This document shows positions 10,197-19,628 of a DNA stretch of 64,000 nt, one piece after another. The stretch's first letter is position 1; each line of letters starts with the position of its first letter. The stretch is taken from NCBI RefSeq assembly GCF_017696015.1, contig NZ_JAAORL010000001.1:558001-622000 (forward strand). The letters run 5' to 3'. The notes below the pieces were generated by a model. The model did not search any database, was not told the DNA's origin, and saw only the letters and a program-made list of their open reading frames with translations. Made by a program: the position numbers and the translations under genes. This stretch comes from Prochlorococcus marinus CUG1415. GTDB taxonomy: Bacteria > Cyanobacteriota > Cyanobacteriia > PCC-6307 > Cyanobiaceae.

Positions 10197-11144
10197 CTAC
10201 TTACCCGCTATAGTACTAAATTGACTACCTGTTGTTTGAAGGTTTAAAAATGGGGCTCTACTAGCCACACCTAACTTCTCCCATGCTTTTACCATCGCTT
10301 GACTAATCATTTTGCCATTTTCCTTTTTACACAAAGCTAATATACTTGGTCCAGCCCCACTAATTGCGCATCCTAAAGCACCTGCCTGAAGCGCGGCATT
10401 TTTGACTTCTAATCCACCTTTAATAAGTTTCCATCTGTATGGTTCATGTAGCTTATCAAACATTCCCTCTTTTATGAGTTCATCATTTCCTGCTTTTAAG
10501 CCATTTAGTAATAAAGTAAGTGCTCCCATATTTATCACTGCATCTGACATTGGTACATTCTTAGGCATAACCTTCCTTGCTTCACTTGTGCTTAAACGAA
10601 TCGCAGGTATTGCTACAACAGCTTTAATGGAATCGTGCCAATCACATCTTATGATTCTCCATCTTTGAGAAGATGACCGGGCTGTCAAACAAAGCCCCCC
10701 CAAGAGGGAGGGAACTACATTATCAGGATGACCTTCTATATCAATAGCAAGTTCTAAGAGTTTTTCTTTGGGCAATGGTGAGTTCATTATTGCATTTGCT
10801 CCGATTAGTCCCGCAACTATTGCTGTAGCACTGCTTCCAAGTCCTCGTGCAGGTGGCACCGCCAACTTAACTCTCGCTTCAAGTGCAAAAGGCTCCATAT
10901 TTGTGCTCTCCCATACTTTCTGAGCCGCTCTAAAAACTAAGTTTTCAGGTCCACCTCTTAAATGATTACCATCTGTACTCTCCATTATTAAATCAAATCT
11001 CCCTCCACCGCCTTCAATTCTTGTAAAAATAAATTCATTATATAGATCTAATGCTGCACCAAGGCAGTCAAACCCAGGACCTAAATTGGCAGTCGTAGAA
11101 GGTACTGTTACTCTTATTTTTTTTCCTACTTCAGGAATAGACAT
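10197..11144 (-). CDS. thrB: Homoserine kinase
   Basis: Phosphorylates homoserine with ATP on the way to threonine. It belongs to the GHMP kinase family, shown by the glycine/serine-rich ATP loop PPARGLGSSATA at residues 97-108 and the N-terminal substrate motif VPSTTANLGPGFD. The C-terminal GCAISGAGPSILA block is motif 3 of the family. The length of 315 residues is normal. It lies five bases downstream of the glucokinase stop-start junction on the same strand, so it is likely cotranscribed with glk, thrS and trpS. Homoserine is also the substrate of MetA, encoded at 58178. Confidence 0.95.
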   Translation of the reverse strand: MSIPEVGKKIRVTVPSTTANLGPGFDCLGAALDLYNEFIFTRIEGGGGRFDLIMESTDGNHLRGGPENLVFRAAQKVWESTNMEPFALEARVKLAVPPARGLGSSATAIVAGLIGANAIMNSPLPKEKLLELAIDIEGHPDNVVPSLLGGLCLTARSSSQRWRIIRCDWHDSIKAVVAIPAIRLSTSEARKVMPKNVPMSDAVINMGALTLLLNGLKAGNDELIKEGMFDKLHEPYRWKLIKGGLEVKNAALQAGALGCAISGAGPSILALCKKENGKMISQAMVKAWEKLGVASRAPFLNLQTTGSQFSTIAGK

Positions 11145-11148
11145 TTTT

Positions 11149-12186
11149 TTACGTAGTGTTTAAAAGCATTTTTGCTCTGCAGGCTGCACTAAAGAGTCCA
11201 AACTCTTCATCTGAAATCACTCTCAGAGGTATTGTTCTAAGAATATCTTTTAATCTTCCTTTATCAAAAAATTGTTTCATAAATAAATCTGATTTAAAGT
11301 TTTTGAAATGTTTTGGTGCAGTTCCTCCAGAAATCCATAATCCCCCAAAGCATAATTCTTGAAGAGCAACATCTCCCAATAAAGAGGCATAAGCGCTTAA
11401 CCAAATCCTTTCAACTTCAATCATTATTTGATCCCCTTCTTCAGAAAGATTACAAATTTTTTCGGGCAGCTTTTTTCTCAAACTATCAGAAATTTTAGTT
11501 TCTATAAAAAATTTTTGTAAAGGATGGTTTTTGGCATCAGATTTGCTAAGTCTCCATTCAGCAATTCTTGATAAACCAGTACCGCTAACGATCCTTTCAC
11601 AAGATATCCTCTCAATATTTAAAGAATTTTTGAGCCAAGTCTTTAAGTTCCACTCTAATTCTGACTTTGGAGAGTATTCAACGTGTCCACCTTCACTAGC
11701 TAAAACTTTTACCTCCCTTCCTGATATTAGACCTCTTGCAATGCCCAAACCAGTACCGGCTCCAACAATAGCATGCAAATCATTGTTAGTCCCTGCAGAT
11801 ATTGATCCATTCTGGATAGTTGAATATTGATTTTTTTTTAAGAAAGGAATTCCATAAATTTGTACTGCAAAATCATTAATTAGCTCGCATTGTTCAAATT
11901 TAAATTTATTTTTTAATTTATTTCCTGAAATATTCCATGACAAGTTCATTATTTTTGCGTTGTTGTTAGATAAAGGACCAGCTACAGCGAAACATGCAGA
12001 AGAAGGATGAGTAATATTTTTGCATTCATTTTTGAGGAAATCTTCTAGGATCAGTTCAAAAGAATCCCAATCAGAAGATATATACTTCTTCTTGAATAAC
12101 AATTTAGGTGAATCATCATTTATTACACTTTCAAATATTCCCAATAGAACCTTGGTACCTCCTAAATCACAAGCCAGAAAATTCAT
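11149..12186 (-). CDS. glk: Glucokinase
   Basis: ATP-dependent glucose phosphorylation, feeding free glucose into glycolysis or glycogen. The N-terminal phosphate-1 motif DLGGTK is at residues 7-12. The adenosine region GAGTGLGIARG and the following SEGGHVEYSP block are typical of bacterial glucokinases of the COG0837 family, and the FGGLWISGGTAPK segment matches the second adenosine motif. At 345 residues it is the expected length. The gene lies in a tight minus-strand run between thrS and thrB with gaps of 4-10 bases. Confidence 0.92.
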   Translation of the reverse strand: MNFLACDLGGTKVLLGIFESVINDDSPKLLFKKKYISSDWDSFELILEDFLKNECKNITHPSSACFAVAGPLSNNNAKIMNLSWNISGNKLKNKFKFEQCELINDFAVQIYGIPFLKKNQYSTIQNGSISAGTNNDLHAIVGAGTGLGIARGLISGREVKVLASEGGHVEYSPKSELEWNLKTWLKNSLNIERISCERIVSGTGLSRIAEWRLSKSDAKNHPLQKFFIETKISDSLRKKLPEKICNLSEEGDQIMIEVERIWLSAYASLLGDVALQELCFGGLWISGGTAPKHFKNFKSDLFMKQFFDKGRLKDILRTIPLRVISDEEFGLFSAACRAKMLLNTT

Positions 12187-12196
12187 CTATTCGAAA

Positions 12197-14113
12197 TTAT
12201 TGTGTTCTTCCTTTTTTTTCTATTAATTCATCCATTAATTTGTATAGATTTGGTAGGTCGAAAATTCCTAAACTTGTTCCATCCAAAGCTCTTAAAGCGA
12301 CTGAATCAATTTCCTCTTCTTTATCCCCAATAACTGCAATTAAGGGAACTCTCCCTAGAGTTGCCTCTCTTATTTTATATCCTATTTTTTCATTCCTAAC
12401 ATCAACTTTTGATCGGTAACCATTATTATTTATTAATTCATTAAACGTTAAACACTTTTCAATATTTCTATCCGTAATGCTCAATAAAATTATTTGATAA
12501 GGCGCAAGCCAAATTGGGAATTTTGCCTCATATTGTTCAATTAAGATTCCGATAAATCGCTCAAAGGATCCTAAAATTGCTCTATGAAGCATAACTGGAT
12601 TTCTTTTCTCATTATCAATATCTACATAAGTTGCATCCAACCTAATAGGCATTGAGAAATCAACCTGAATAGTACCGCATTGCCAAACTCTATTAAGACA
12701 ATCTTTTAAGGAGAATTCTATTTTGGGACCATAAAAAGCCCCCTCTCCTGGTTGGAGTTCCCATTTGAGGTTCTTATTATCGAGAGCTTTGGTAAGAGCC
12801 TCCTCTGATTTATCCCAAATCTCTTCACTACCTACCCTTTTTTCAGGACGGGTTGATAATTTGATAATAATTTCATCAAAACCAAAAGTTTTATAAACCT
12901 CGAAAACAAGATCTATAAAAGTTGATACCTCTTCTTGAATTTGCTCTTCTGTGCAGAATATATGTGCATCATCTTGTGTAAAGTTTCTTACTCTCATTAA
13001 GCCGTGCAGTGCACCAGAGGGCTCATTTCTGTGACAAGAACCAAATTCAGCAAGACGAATAGGTAAATCCTTATAACTTTTTAAACCTTGATTAAATACT
13101 TGTATATGGCATGGACAATTCATTGGTTTAATTGCATAAGTTCGATTTTCTGATGCAGTAGTGAACATATCGTCTCTAAATTTTTCCCAATGACCGGATT
13201 TTTCCCAAAGAGATTTATCAACAGCTTGTGGGGTTTTAATTTCTAAATAATCATTTTTTTTGAGTATTTCTCTTATGTACTTTTCCAGTACTTGGTAAAT
13301 TGTCCATCCATTTGGATGCCAAAAAATCATTCCTGGAGATTCTTCTTGTATATGAAATAGTGAATGTTTTTTACCAAGTTTTCTATGATCCCTTTTTTCC
13401 GCTTCTTCAATTCTTGTTAAATAATCTTTGAGTTCTTTTTCTTTTGCCCATGCAGTTCCATATATTCTCTGTAATGATTCATTCTTACTATTCCCTCTCC
13501 AGTATGAACCTGATAACTTAAGTAATTTAAAGTGTCTCAAATGTCTAGTATTGGGTACGTGAGGCCCTCTACACATATCGATATATTCTTCGTGTTTGTA
13601 TAAATTTATGAGCCCTTCTTCAGGAATTTCTTCAATTATTCGTAATTTAAAAGTCTCATCTCTTTCTTTAAACGTTTTAATTGCCTCTTCTTTAGAAACT
13701 TGTAAAATTTCAACGTCATAGTTTGTTTTTATTAATTTATTAATTCTGTTTTCGATTTTTATTAAATCTTCAGGAGTAAATCTGTATTCAGAGAAAATAT
13801 CATAATAAAAACCATCTTCAATTACAGGACCAATTGCCATCTTAATATCAGAGTAAATTTGTTTAACTGCATGACCAATAAGATGAGCAAAAGAATGTCT
13901 TATTATTTCAATGCCTTCTTTATCTTTTGATGTGATGATTACAACTTCGGAATCTCTACTTATAGGAATAGTTGCATCAAGGAGAACATCATTTACTTTT
14001 CCAGCAATTGTTGCTTTAGCTAATCCAGCGCCTATAGTCTGGGCAATTTCTAGAATAGTTACAGATTTTTCGAAAACCTTTTTTGAACCATCTGGTAAGG
14101 TAATTATTGGCAT
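12197..14113 (-). CDS. thrS: Threonyl-tRNA synthetase
   Basis: Charges tRNA-Thr. At 638 residues it has the full domain order: an N-terminal TGS domain (about 1-60), the editing SAD domain with the paired histidines of HSFAHLIGH near residues 73-81, the class II core with motif 2 around [13 protein letters not shown], the zinc-ligand cysteine in MNCPCH, and the C-terminal anticodon-binding domain. The start ATG is three bases beyond the trpS stop. It belongs to the same minus-strand cluster as trpS, glk and thrB. Confidence 0.97.
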   Translation of the reverse strand: MPIITLPDGSKKVFEKSVTILEIAQTIGAGLAKATIAGKVNDVLLDATIPISRDSEVVIITSKDKEGIEIIRHSFAHLIGHAVKQIYSDIKMAIGPVIEDGFYYDIFSEYRFTPEDLIKIENRINKLIKTNYDVEILQVSKEEAIKTFKERDETFKLRIIEEIPEEGLINLYKHEEYIDMCRGPHVPNTRHLRHFKLLKLSGSYWRGNSKNESLQRIYGTAWAKEKELKDYLTRIEEAEKRDHRKLGKKHSLFHIQEESPGMIFWHPNGWTIYQVLEKYIREILKKNDYLEIKTPQAVDKSLWEKSGHWEKFRDDMFTTASENRTYAIKPMNCPCHIQVFNQGLKSYKDLPIRLAEFGSCHRNEPSGALHGLMRVRNFTQDDAHIFCTEEQIQEEVSTFIDLVFEVYKTFGFDEIIIKLSTRPEKRVGSEEIWDKSEEALTKALDNKNLKWELQPGEGAFYGPKIEFSLKDCLNRVWQCGTIQVDFSMPIRLDATYVDIDNEKRNPVMLHRAILGSFERFIGILIEQYEAKFPIWLAPYQIILLSITDRNIEKCLTFNELINNNGYRSKVDVRNEKIGYKIREATLGRVPLIAVIGDKEEEIDSVALRALDGTSLGIFDLPNLYKLMDELIEKKGRTQ

Positions 14114-14116
14114 ATT

Positions 14117-15133
14117 TTATTTCTCCATTTCAAAGAATCCCAATTTTGATTTAACTCTTTTTAAAGTCTGATTTGCTAAATTTTCAGCTTTTTCCTTCCC
14201 TTCATCAAGGATTTTATTTAATTGATAGGGATCATTAATTAATAATTTATATTTTTTCTGAATAGGTTCTAGTGATTCAATAAGTTGTTCTGTAATTAAT
14301 TTCTTAAATGTCCCCCATCCAGTCTCTGATAAATCATTTTCACATTGAGAAATTTCTTTGCCAGATAATATTGAATAAATCATCAAAAGATTCTTAGATT
14401 CTGGTCTCTCAGGGTTGTTAAATTCAATTCCAATAGAACTGTCACTTTTTGCTCTTTTTATTTTTTTCGTTATTACTTCAGGAGCATCTAATAAGTTAAT
14501 ACGACTGCCTTCATTAGGATCACTTTTGCTCATCTTTTTTGAACCATCAATTAAACTCATTATTTTTGATCCATTCTTCATGATTATTGGTTGAGGGATT
14601 TTTAAAATATTTTTATCCCTACTAAATCTGGCATTAATTCTCTGTTGTGCAATATCTCTGGCAAGTTCAAGATGTTGTTTTTGATCCTCACCTACGGGTA
14701 CAAAGTCAGCGTCATATAGAAGAATGTCTGCAGCCATTAGGATCGGATAGTCAAATAATCCAATAGATACATTATTCCCCTGTTGTATGGATTTTTCTTT
14801 GAATTGAATCATTCTTTCCATCCAATTTATTGGGGTCATGCAATTCAATATCCAACAAAGTTCTGAATGTGCGGAAATCTGACTTTGGACAAAAATAGAG
14901 CATATATTGGGATCTATTCCACAAGCGACGTACAAAGCAGCAGTAGAGATAGTGTTCTGAGATAATTCTTTGGGATTATATGAAGCTGTGATTGCGTGCA
15001 AATCAACTACACATAGAAATGTTTCATATTGCTCTTGAAGCGTAACCCAATTATTTATGGCCCCAAGCCAATTCCCAATATGTAAATCACCAGTTGGTTG
15101 AACTCCCGAAAGAATTCTTTTTTTATTTGCCAT
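14117..15133 (-). CDS. trpS: Tryptophanyl-tRNA synthetase
   Basis: Charges tRNA-Trp. It is a class I synthetase of 338 residues with the HIGH-type signature HIGN at residues 18-21 in PTGDLHIGNW and the KMSKS loop near residue 200. The GEDQKQHLELARDIA block binds the adenylate. The start overlaps the end of the upstream 140-residue protein gene by 11 bases, suggesting translational coupling. The thrS gene follows after three bases. Confidence 0.97.
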   Translation of the reverse strand: MANKKRILSGVQPTGDLHIGNWLGAINNWVTLQEQYETFLCVVDLHAITASYNPKELSQNTISTAALYVACGIDPNICSIFVQSQISAHSELCWILNCMTPINWMERMIQFKEKSIQQGNNVSIGLFDYPILMAADILLYDADFVPVGEDQKQHLELARDIAQQRINARFSRDKNILKIPQPIIMKNGSKIMSLIDGSKKMSKSDPNEGSRINLLDAPEVITKKIKRAKSDSSIGIEFNNPERPESKNLLMIYSILSGKEISQCENDLSETGWGTFKKLITEQLIESLEPIQKKYKLLINDPYQLNKILDEGKEKAENLANQTLKRVKSKLGFFEMEK

Positions 15134-15545
15134 CCTCTTCTACTGCGCTAGATTGGATCTCTTCAGTTGATGTACTTTTTACAGGTCTTGCAAAAGGGTC
15201 AGGTGCTGTTTTTGTCTTTTCTTCATAAGAATTTTGTGATTGTCTATTCGGAGAAGAGTTTTTATTATTTTTTGCATATTCTTTAATTGATTCAATCAAT
15301 TTTTCGTCTTTGATCATTTCGCTAAGCGTTCTAACAGAGAAACCCAGAACTGCAACGGTAGATCTTAATTCAAAGGTCTCTTGTATTGATTTAACAGCTT
15401 TCATTTCGTTATCACTCAATCTTATGCGGAATCCTCCTCCATCTCTTCTGCCGCCTGATCTATCTCTGAAAACAGATCTTTCATTGTTAGAACGACCTCT
15501 GTAATTTTCTTGTCCAGAATTATTGCTGAAATTTGAATTAGACAT
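15123..15545 (-). CDS. Gly/Arg/Asn-rich protein with ribbon-helix-helix-like core
   Basis: A 140-residue protein I recognise only as a conserved cyanobacterial hypothetical. Residues 1-45 are rich in Asn, Ser, Arg and Gly, with RGG-like stretches (GGRRDGGGFR), and are probably disordered. Residues 42-85 read as a strand (RIRLS) followed by two helices, the pattern of a ribbon-helix-helix nucleic-acid-binding fold. The last 45 residues are again polar and low in complexity. It heads the trpS-thrS-glk-thrB run and overlaps trpS by 11 bases. A DNA- or RNA-binding role is an inference from composition and pattern, not a recognised family. Confidence 0.7.
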   Translation of the reverse strand: MSNSNFSNNSGQENYRGRSNNERSVFRDRSGGRRDGGGFRIRLSDNEMKAVKSIQETFELRSTVAVLGFSVRTLSEMIKDEKLIESIKEYAKNNKNSSPNRQSQNSYEEKTKTAPDPFARPVKSTSTEEIQSSAVEEDGK

Positions 15546-15711
15546 CTTGATGTTTCTTGATTTGTTTAAATAGTCTATTAACTTAGCATCTATTTATGCA
15601 ATAAGTCTCTTTAAAAGCCTTAAATTTTTATCTATTAATTAACGAGTTATGTAATTTTCCTTTTCTCATTCCCAACTTGCACTAAAATAAAATTAGATAA
15701 ATCTAAGTATT

Positions 15712-17046
15712 GTGTTTGATATTACCAAAGAGAACCTTTTGAAGGATTTAATAAAGTTTCCGAAGAAAAACATCTTTATAATTTTACTTTTGTTAGGCTT
15801 TGGAGAATGGTTTGCAAGTGATGTAATACATTTAACAGGCGGGTCAATAGGATTTTTTATTTTATGCTTTGGAGGATATTTTTTCCTTAAGAATGACCAA
15901 CCAAAATTTAATGAGCCAAAGGACTTAGATGGCTGGGTAAATCTTTGTAATGAAGACTTAAACTTCTATGAAAAACTTGAGGAGACTAATAATTTAGAAA
16001 AAGAAAATCTTAAAAGGCAACAATCCCTTGACTCGATACTTAATAGATTTGCAAAAGAGAAAATATGTTTTATTGGGAAGAAAAATTATGACTCAACTCA
16101 ATCCTTATTTAGAGATTTCTTCAAAGAAGATAAGTTTGATTTTAATTTTATTGAAAAACTGCCAAAATATAATTCTTCGGAGATTGTCCCTGATAATGTA
16201 ATAAATACTGATGCTGTTTTATATTTTCTAAATGCACCTTTATCTGCTAATGATTTTTTATGGTTAGAAAAGCTTCCCAAGGATATGCCCATTTGGTTAG
16301 TAGCCCAATCTTCAAATGGATTTGAATCTCAAAATGAAATAGATGAATTGAGGGATCAAATTTCAGGAGAATTTATAAATAGAATAATTAAAGTTGATAC
16401 AAATAAAAATGAATTAACTCATATACCTTTTTCTTTAAGGAGATTTTTTCTAAGTTCAAGTAAAAATATTGAGAATACGAAGAAAAGACTTTTGAAGCAA
16501 TTGCATACTAAATGGCAGTCTGAGATTGAGGGGATAAGAAGAAAACAATTGAAAGTTTTACAGAGGAAGAATCAAATTCTTGTTGCTACGACTGTTTTCT
16601 TGTCACCACTTCCTTCAATAGATGTTTTATCTATGACAGTCTTAAATTCTCTAATGATTAAAGAGATAAAATCAATATGGGGATGTAATTGGTCGCCAGA
16701 AATTTTGGATAAAGTATCAAAACAAATAATAAAGACTGCAATAGCTCAGGGAGTAATTGAATGGAGTGGTCAGACTTTAATTGGATTAACAAAATTTCAT
16801 GGCCCAAATTGGTTGTTTTCAGGAACTTATCAGGCAATAAGTGCAGCATATTTAACAAGAGTCGTTTCTAGTTCCCTGGCGGATTTTATGGCGATAACAA
16901 AAGGAGTATCTGAGCCTGACTTAGAATTTATAAAAGAAAATTCTGAAAAAGTTGTTGAAAAAGCTTTTGAAAAGGAGAAAATAAATTGGCAATCTTTGAT
17001 ATCTGATTTAAAAAATCCTTTAATTCGACTTAGATATAGTTCATAA
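15712..17046 (+). CDS. DUF697 membrane protein with degenerate GTPase-like middle
   Basis: A 444-residue protein with two hydrophobic segments near residues 18-60, a middle alpha/beta region and a C-terminal DUF697 (YcjF-like) domain around residues 260-420, recognisable by ATTVFLSPLPSIDVL and the following helices. In related cyanobacterial proteins an Era-like GTPase precedes DUF697. Here the expected place holds FIGKKNYDSTQ, which resembles a P-loop but lacks the usual GxxxxGK[ST] pattern, and no NKxD is evident. It starts at GTG 15712, opposite the divergent minus-strand cluster. The function is unknown. The mntC start lies 20 bases downstream, but linkage with metal uptake is not established. 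Confidence 0.72.
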   Translation: MFDITKENLLKDLIKFPKKNIFIILLLLGFGEWFASDVIHLTGGSIGFFILCFGGYFFLKNDQPKFNEPKDLDGWVNLCNEDLNFYEKLEETNNLEKENLKRQQSLDSILNRFAKEKICFIGKKNYDSTQSLFRDFFKEDKFDFNFIEKLPKYNSSEIVPDNVINTDAVLYFLNAPLSANDFLWLEKLPKDMPIWLVAQSSNGFESQNEIDELRDQISGEFINRIIKVDTNKNELTHIPFSLRRFFLSSSKNIENTKKRLLKQLHTKWQSEIEGIRRKQLKVLQRKNQILVATTVFLSPLPSIDVLSMTVLNSLMIKEIKSIWGCNWSPEILDKVSKQIIKTAIAQGVIEWSGQTLIGLTKFHGPNWLFSGTYQAISAAYLTRVVSSSLADFMAITKGVSEPDLEFIKENSEKVVEKAFEKEKINWQSLISDLKNPLIRLRYSS

Positions 17047-17066
17047 TCTCTGGAATTATTCAAATA

Positions 17067-17975
17067 ATGCGTAAAAAGTTTTTGCTTTCAATTCTTGGAT
17101 GTTTAATTTTTCTTTTTTCAACTACTGGATGTAAGTCAATCTCAACTAAAAATGAAACTAAACAAAAGTTGATTTTAGTAAGCTTTACCGTTTTGGCAGA
17201 TATAATTCAAAATATTTCTAAAAATGATGACTTCCTGGTTAAATCGATCACTAAGCCTGGAATAGAGGTTCATGGTTATAAACCAACTCCAAGCGACCTA
17301 ATAAATGCCTCTGAAGCATTTGTTTTTGTGGATAATGGATTTGGATTTGAAATATGGTCAGAAAAATTTGTTTCTAATTTGAAAGTTCAAAGAATAACTA
17401 TTGCAGATGATTTAGAACCAATATTAATAAGTGAAGATGCTTACAAAGGGAAACCAAATCCCCATGCCTGGATTTCTCCAAAAAGAGGAATTCTTTATGT
17501 AGATATTATCGTGGAATCTTTATCAGAATTGATGCCCTCCAAAACAGAGTTATTCAAAAAAAATGGAGAAACTTATAAACATAAACTCTCTAAAATTGAT
17601 CAAGATTTCTCACTTTTTATTAATAACTTAGAAAAAGATAAAAGGTATCTAGTAAGTTGTGAAGGGGCATTTTCTTATCTCGCTAAGGATTATGGATTAA
17701 ATGAAGTTTACTTATGGCCAGTTAATGCCGAGAGTCAAATTACGCCCCAGAGGATGGCAAGAACAATATCCTTAATTAAGAAAAAAAATGTCCCAGCTGT
17801 ATTTTGTGAAAGTACTGTAAGTAATGAATCTCAAATGGTTGTTGTCAATGAAACTGGAACTAAATTTGGAGGAAATCTTTATGTTGATTCTTTGTCAAGT
17901 GATAATGGCCCAGCTAATTCTTACTTGGAAATGCTGAAACATAATTTGGAAATTATTAAAAGAGGTCTTGAATAA
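17067..17975 (+). CDS. mntC: Manganese-type ABC transporter substrate-binding lipoprotein
   Basis: A periplasmic cluster A-I metal-binding protein of 302 residues with a lipoprotein signal ending at Cys22 (STTGC). The predicted metal ligands are His69 (in EVHGYKP), His133 (in NPHAW), Glu199 (in SCEGAF) and Asp274 (in YVDSLS). This H-H-E-D set is the one known from cyanobacterial MntC; zinc proteins carry a third His in place of the Glu and have a His-rich loop, which is absent here. The ATPase gene follows after three bases and the permease after that, so all three form one operon. Manganese supply matters for photosystem II. Confidence 0.88.
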   Translation: MRKKFLLSILGCLIFLFSTTGCKSISTKNETKQKLILVSFTVLADIIQNISKNDDFLVKSITKPGIEVHGYKPTPSDLINASEAFVFVDNGFGFEIWSEKFVSNLKVQRITIADDLEPILISEDAYKGKPNPHAWISPKRGILYVDIIVESLSELMPSKTELFKKNGETYKHKLSKIDQDFSLFINNLEKDKRYLVSCEGAFSYLAKDYGLNEVYLWPVNAESQITPQRMARTISLIKKKNVPAVFCESTVSNESQMVVVNETGTKFGGNLYVDSLSSDNGPANSYLEMLKHNLEIIKRGLE

Positions 17976-17978
17976 AAT

Positions 17979-18743
17979 ATGGAAAAACCTAATTATCAAA
18001 ACTATAGGATTGATGCAGAAAATATATGCGTAGACTACAACGGCAAAGTTGCTTTGTATGATGCAAACTTAAGATTAAAGCCTGGTCAAATTTGTGGATT
18101 GGTAGGAATGAATGGAGCAGGGAAAACAACCTTTTTTAATGCATTGACTGGCTTTGTTAGCATTTCTAAGGGAAAAATAAGAATAAATGGAGAGTCTTTA
18201 AGGTCTGCTCAGAAAGACCAAACAATCGCTTATGTTCCTCAAAGTGAAGGTATTGATATTCAATTCCCTGTAAATGTTTGGGATGTTGTAATGATGGGAA
18301 GATATGGATCGATGAATGTTCTAAGGTGTCCAAGAGAGTCTGATATTCAGGCTGTTAAAGATGCTATTGAGAGGGTTGACCTGACCGATTTTTTATCTAC
18401 ACCAATTGGGAATTTGTCTGGAGGTCAAAGGAAAAGAACTTTTTTAGCCAGAGCAATTGCACAAAGAGCTTCAATATTATTGCTGGATGAACCCTTTACA
18501 GGAGTTGATATAAGAACTGAGAAACTAATTTCAGAATTATTTATTCAGTTTAAAAATGAGGGTAAAACAATTTTATTATCTACTCATGATATTATCCATG
18601 TTCGCGAATTTTGTGATTTGGTACTTTTAATAAACAAAACAGTTGTTGCATATGGGGAGGCTTCTGAAGTGTTTACACCTGAAAATATAACAACTACCTT
18701 TGGTGGGATCTCTCCTGACGTTTTGTTTGGGCCTGAGTCATGA
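17979..18743 (+). CDS. mntA: Manganese-type ABC transporter ATP-binding protein
   Basis: The ATPase that powers the metal importer. The 254-residue protein has the Walker A loop GMNGAGKT at residues 43-50, the signature LSGGQRKR near residue 146, the Walker B strand ILLLDEP just after residue 165, and the switch His in LSTHD. It lies between the binding-protein gene (3-base gap) and the permease gene, whose true start follows by about 10 bases. Symbol use follows the cyanobacterial convention (mntC binding protein, mntA ATPase, mntB permease); it would be ZnuC-like elsewhere. Confidence 0.88.
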   Translation: MEKPNYQNYRIDAENICVDYNGKVALYDANLRLKPGQICGLVGMNGAGKTTFFNALTGFVSISKGKIRINGESLRSAQKDQTIAYVPQSEGIDIQFPVNVWDVVMMGRYGSMNVLRCPRESDIQAVKDAIERVDLTDFLSTPIGNLSGGQRKRTFLARAIAQRASILLLDEPFTGVDIRTEKLISELFIQFKNEGKTILLSTHDIIHVREFCDLVLLINKTVVAYGEASEVFTPENITTTFGGISPDVLFGPES

Positions 18744-18753
18744 AAAAATAATT

Positions 18754-19626
18754 ATGGAGCCCTATTTATTCTCTAGTATAAATACATTCTTAACAGATCC
18801 TTTATCCCATGATTTCATGAGAAAAGCTCTATTGATGAGCTCTTTAGTGGCAGCTGTTTGTGGTTTTTTATCTAGTTATTTAACTCTCAAAGGTTGGGCT
18901 TTAATGGGGGATGCAGTATCTCACTCTGTAATGCCTGGAGTTGTTGTGGCTTATGCTTTGGGACTCCCATTCTCATTGGGTGCATTTATATTCGGTGTAG
19001 GTTCTGTAGCGCTTATAGGATTTGTTAAACAAAAATCGAGAGTTAAGGAAGATACCGTTATTGGATTAGTCTTTACAGGCTTCTTTGCTCTTGGAATAGT
19101 TTTGGTTTCTAAGATTAAAAGTAATATTGATCTCCACTCTATTCTTTTTGGAAGTCCATTAGGCATATCACTATCTGATGTGAAGCAAACATTATTGATC
19201 TCTTTGTTGGTAGTAATACTTTTATCAGTTTTTAGGAAAGATTTAATGCTTTACTGTTTTGATCCTAGACATGCAAAAACTGTGGGAATTAATGTTCTTT
19301 TCCTACATTATTTGCTTCTGACATGCTTATCATTAGCGGCCGTTGTTGGTTTGCAGACGGTTGGAATCATATTGGTAGTAGCAATGTTGATAACTCCTGG
19401 GGCTACGGCATATTTACTTACTGATCAATTTGATAATATGACCATTATTTCAGTATTAAGCGCCATTATATCAAGTGTAATAGGTATTTATTTTAGTTTT
19501 TGGTTCGATCTTGAAACCGGAGGTTCTATAGTATTAGCGCAAACTTTTATATTTTTATTTGCTTTTTTATTCGCTCCGAGATATGGAATATTCAAGTTTA
19601 AAAAATTCTTTTCTAATTACAAATAA
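18754..19626 (+). CDS. mntB: Manganese-type ABC transporter permease
   Basis: Membrane subunit of the metal importer, about 290 residues with eight or nine hydrophobic segments, belonging to the ABC-3 permease family (ZnuB/MntB). The family landmarks SLVAAVCGFLSSYLTLKG at the N-terminus, WALMGDAVSHSVMPGV, and the late VGIILVVAMLITPGATAYLL block are all present. The frame is open from 18700, inside the ATPase gene, but the ATG at 18754 starts just before the first conserved helix and lies beyond the ATPase stop, so I use it. It completes the mntC-mntA-mntB operon. Confidence 0.88.
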   Translation: MEPYLFSSINTFLTDPLSHDFMRKALLMSSLVAAVCGFLSSYLTLKGWALMGDAVSHSVMPGVVVAYALGLPFSLGAFIFGVGSVALIGFVKQKSRVKEDTVIGLVFTGFFALGIVLVSKIKSNIDLHSILFGSPLGISLSDVKQTLLISLLVVILLSVFRKDLMLYCFDPRHAKTVGINVLFLHYLLLTCLSLAAVVGLQTVGIILVVAMLITPGATAYLLTDQFDNMTIISVLSAIISSVIGIYFSFWFDLETGGSIVLAQTFIFLFAFLFAPRYGIFKFKKFFSNYK

Positions 19627-19628
19627 TC

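Noticed and set aside
18700-18753. Early start of the permease gene inside the ATPase gene
   Set aside because: The leader has no membrane character and no homology block, and the ATG at 18754 is well placed after the ATPase stop.
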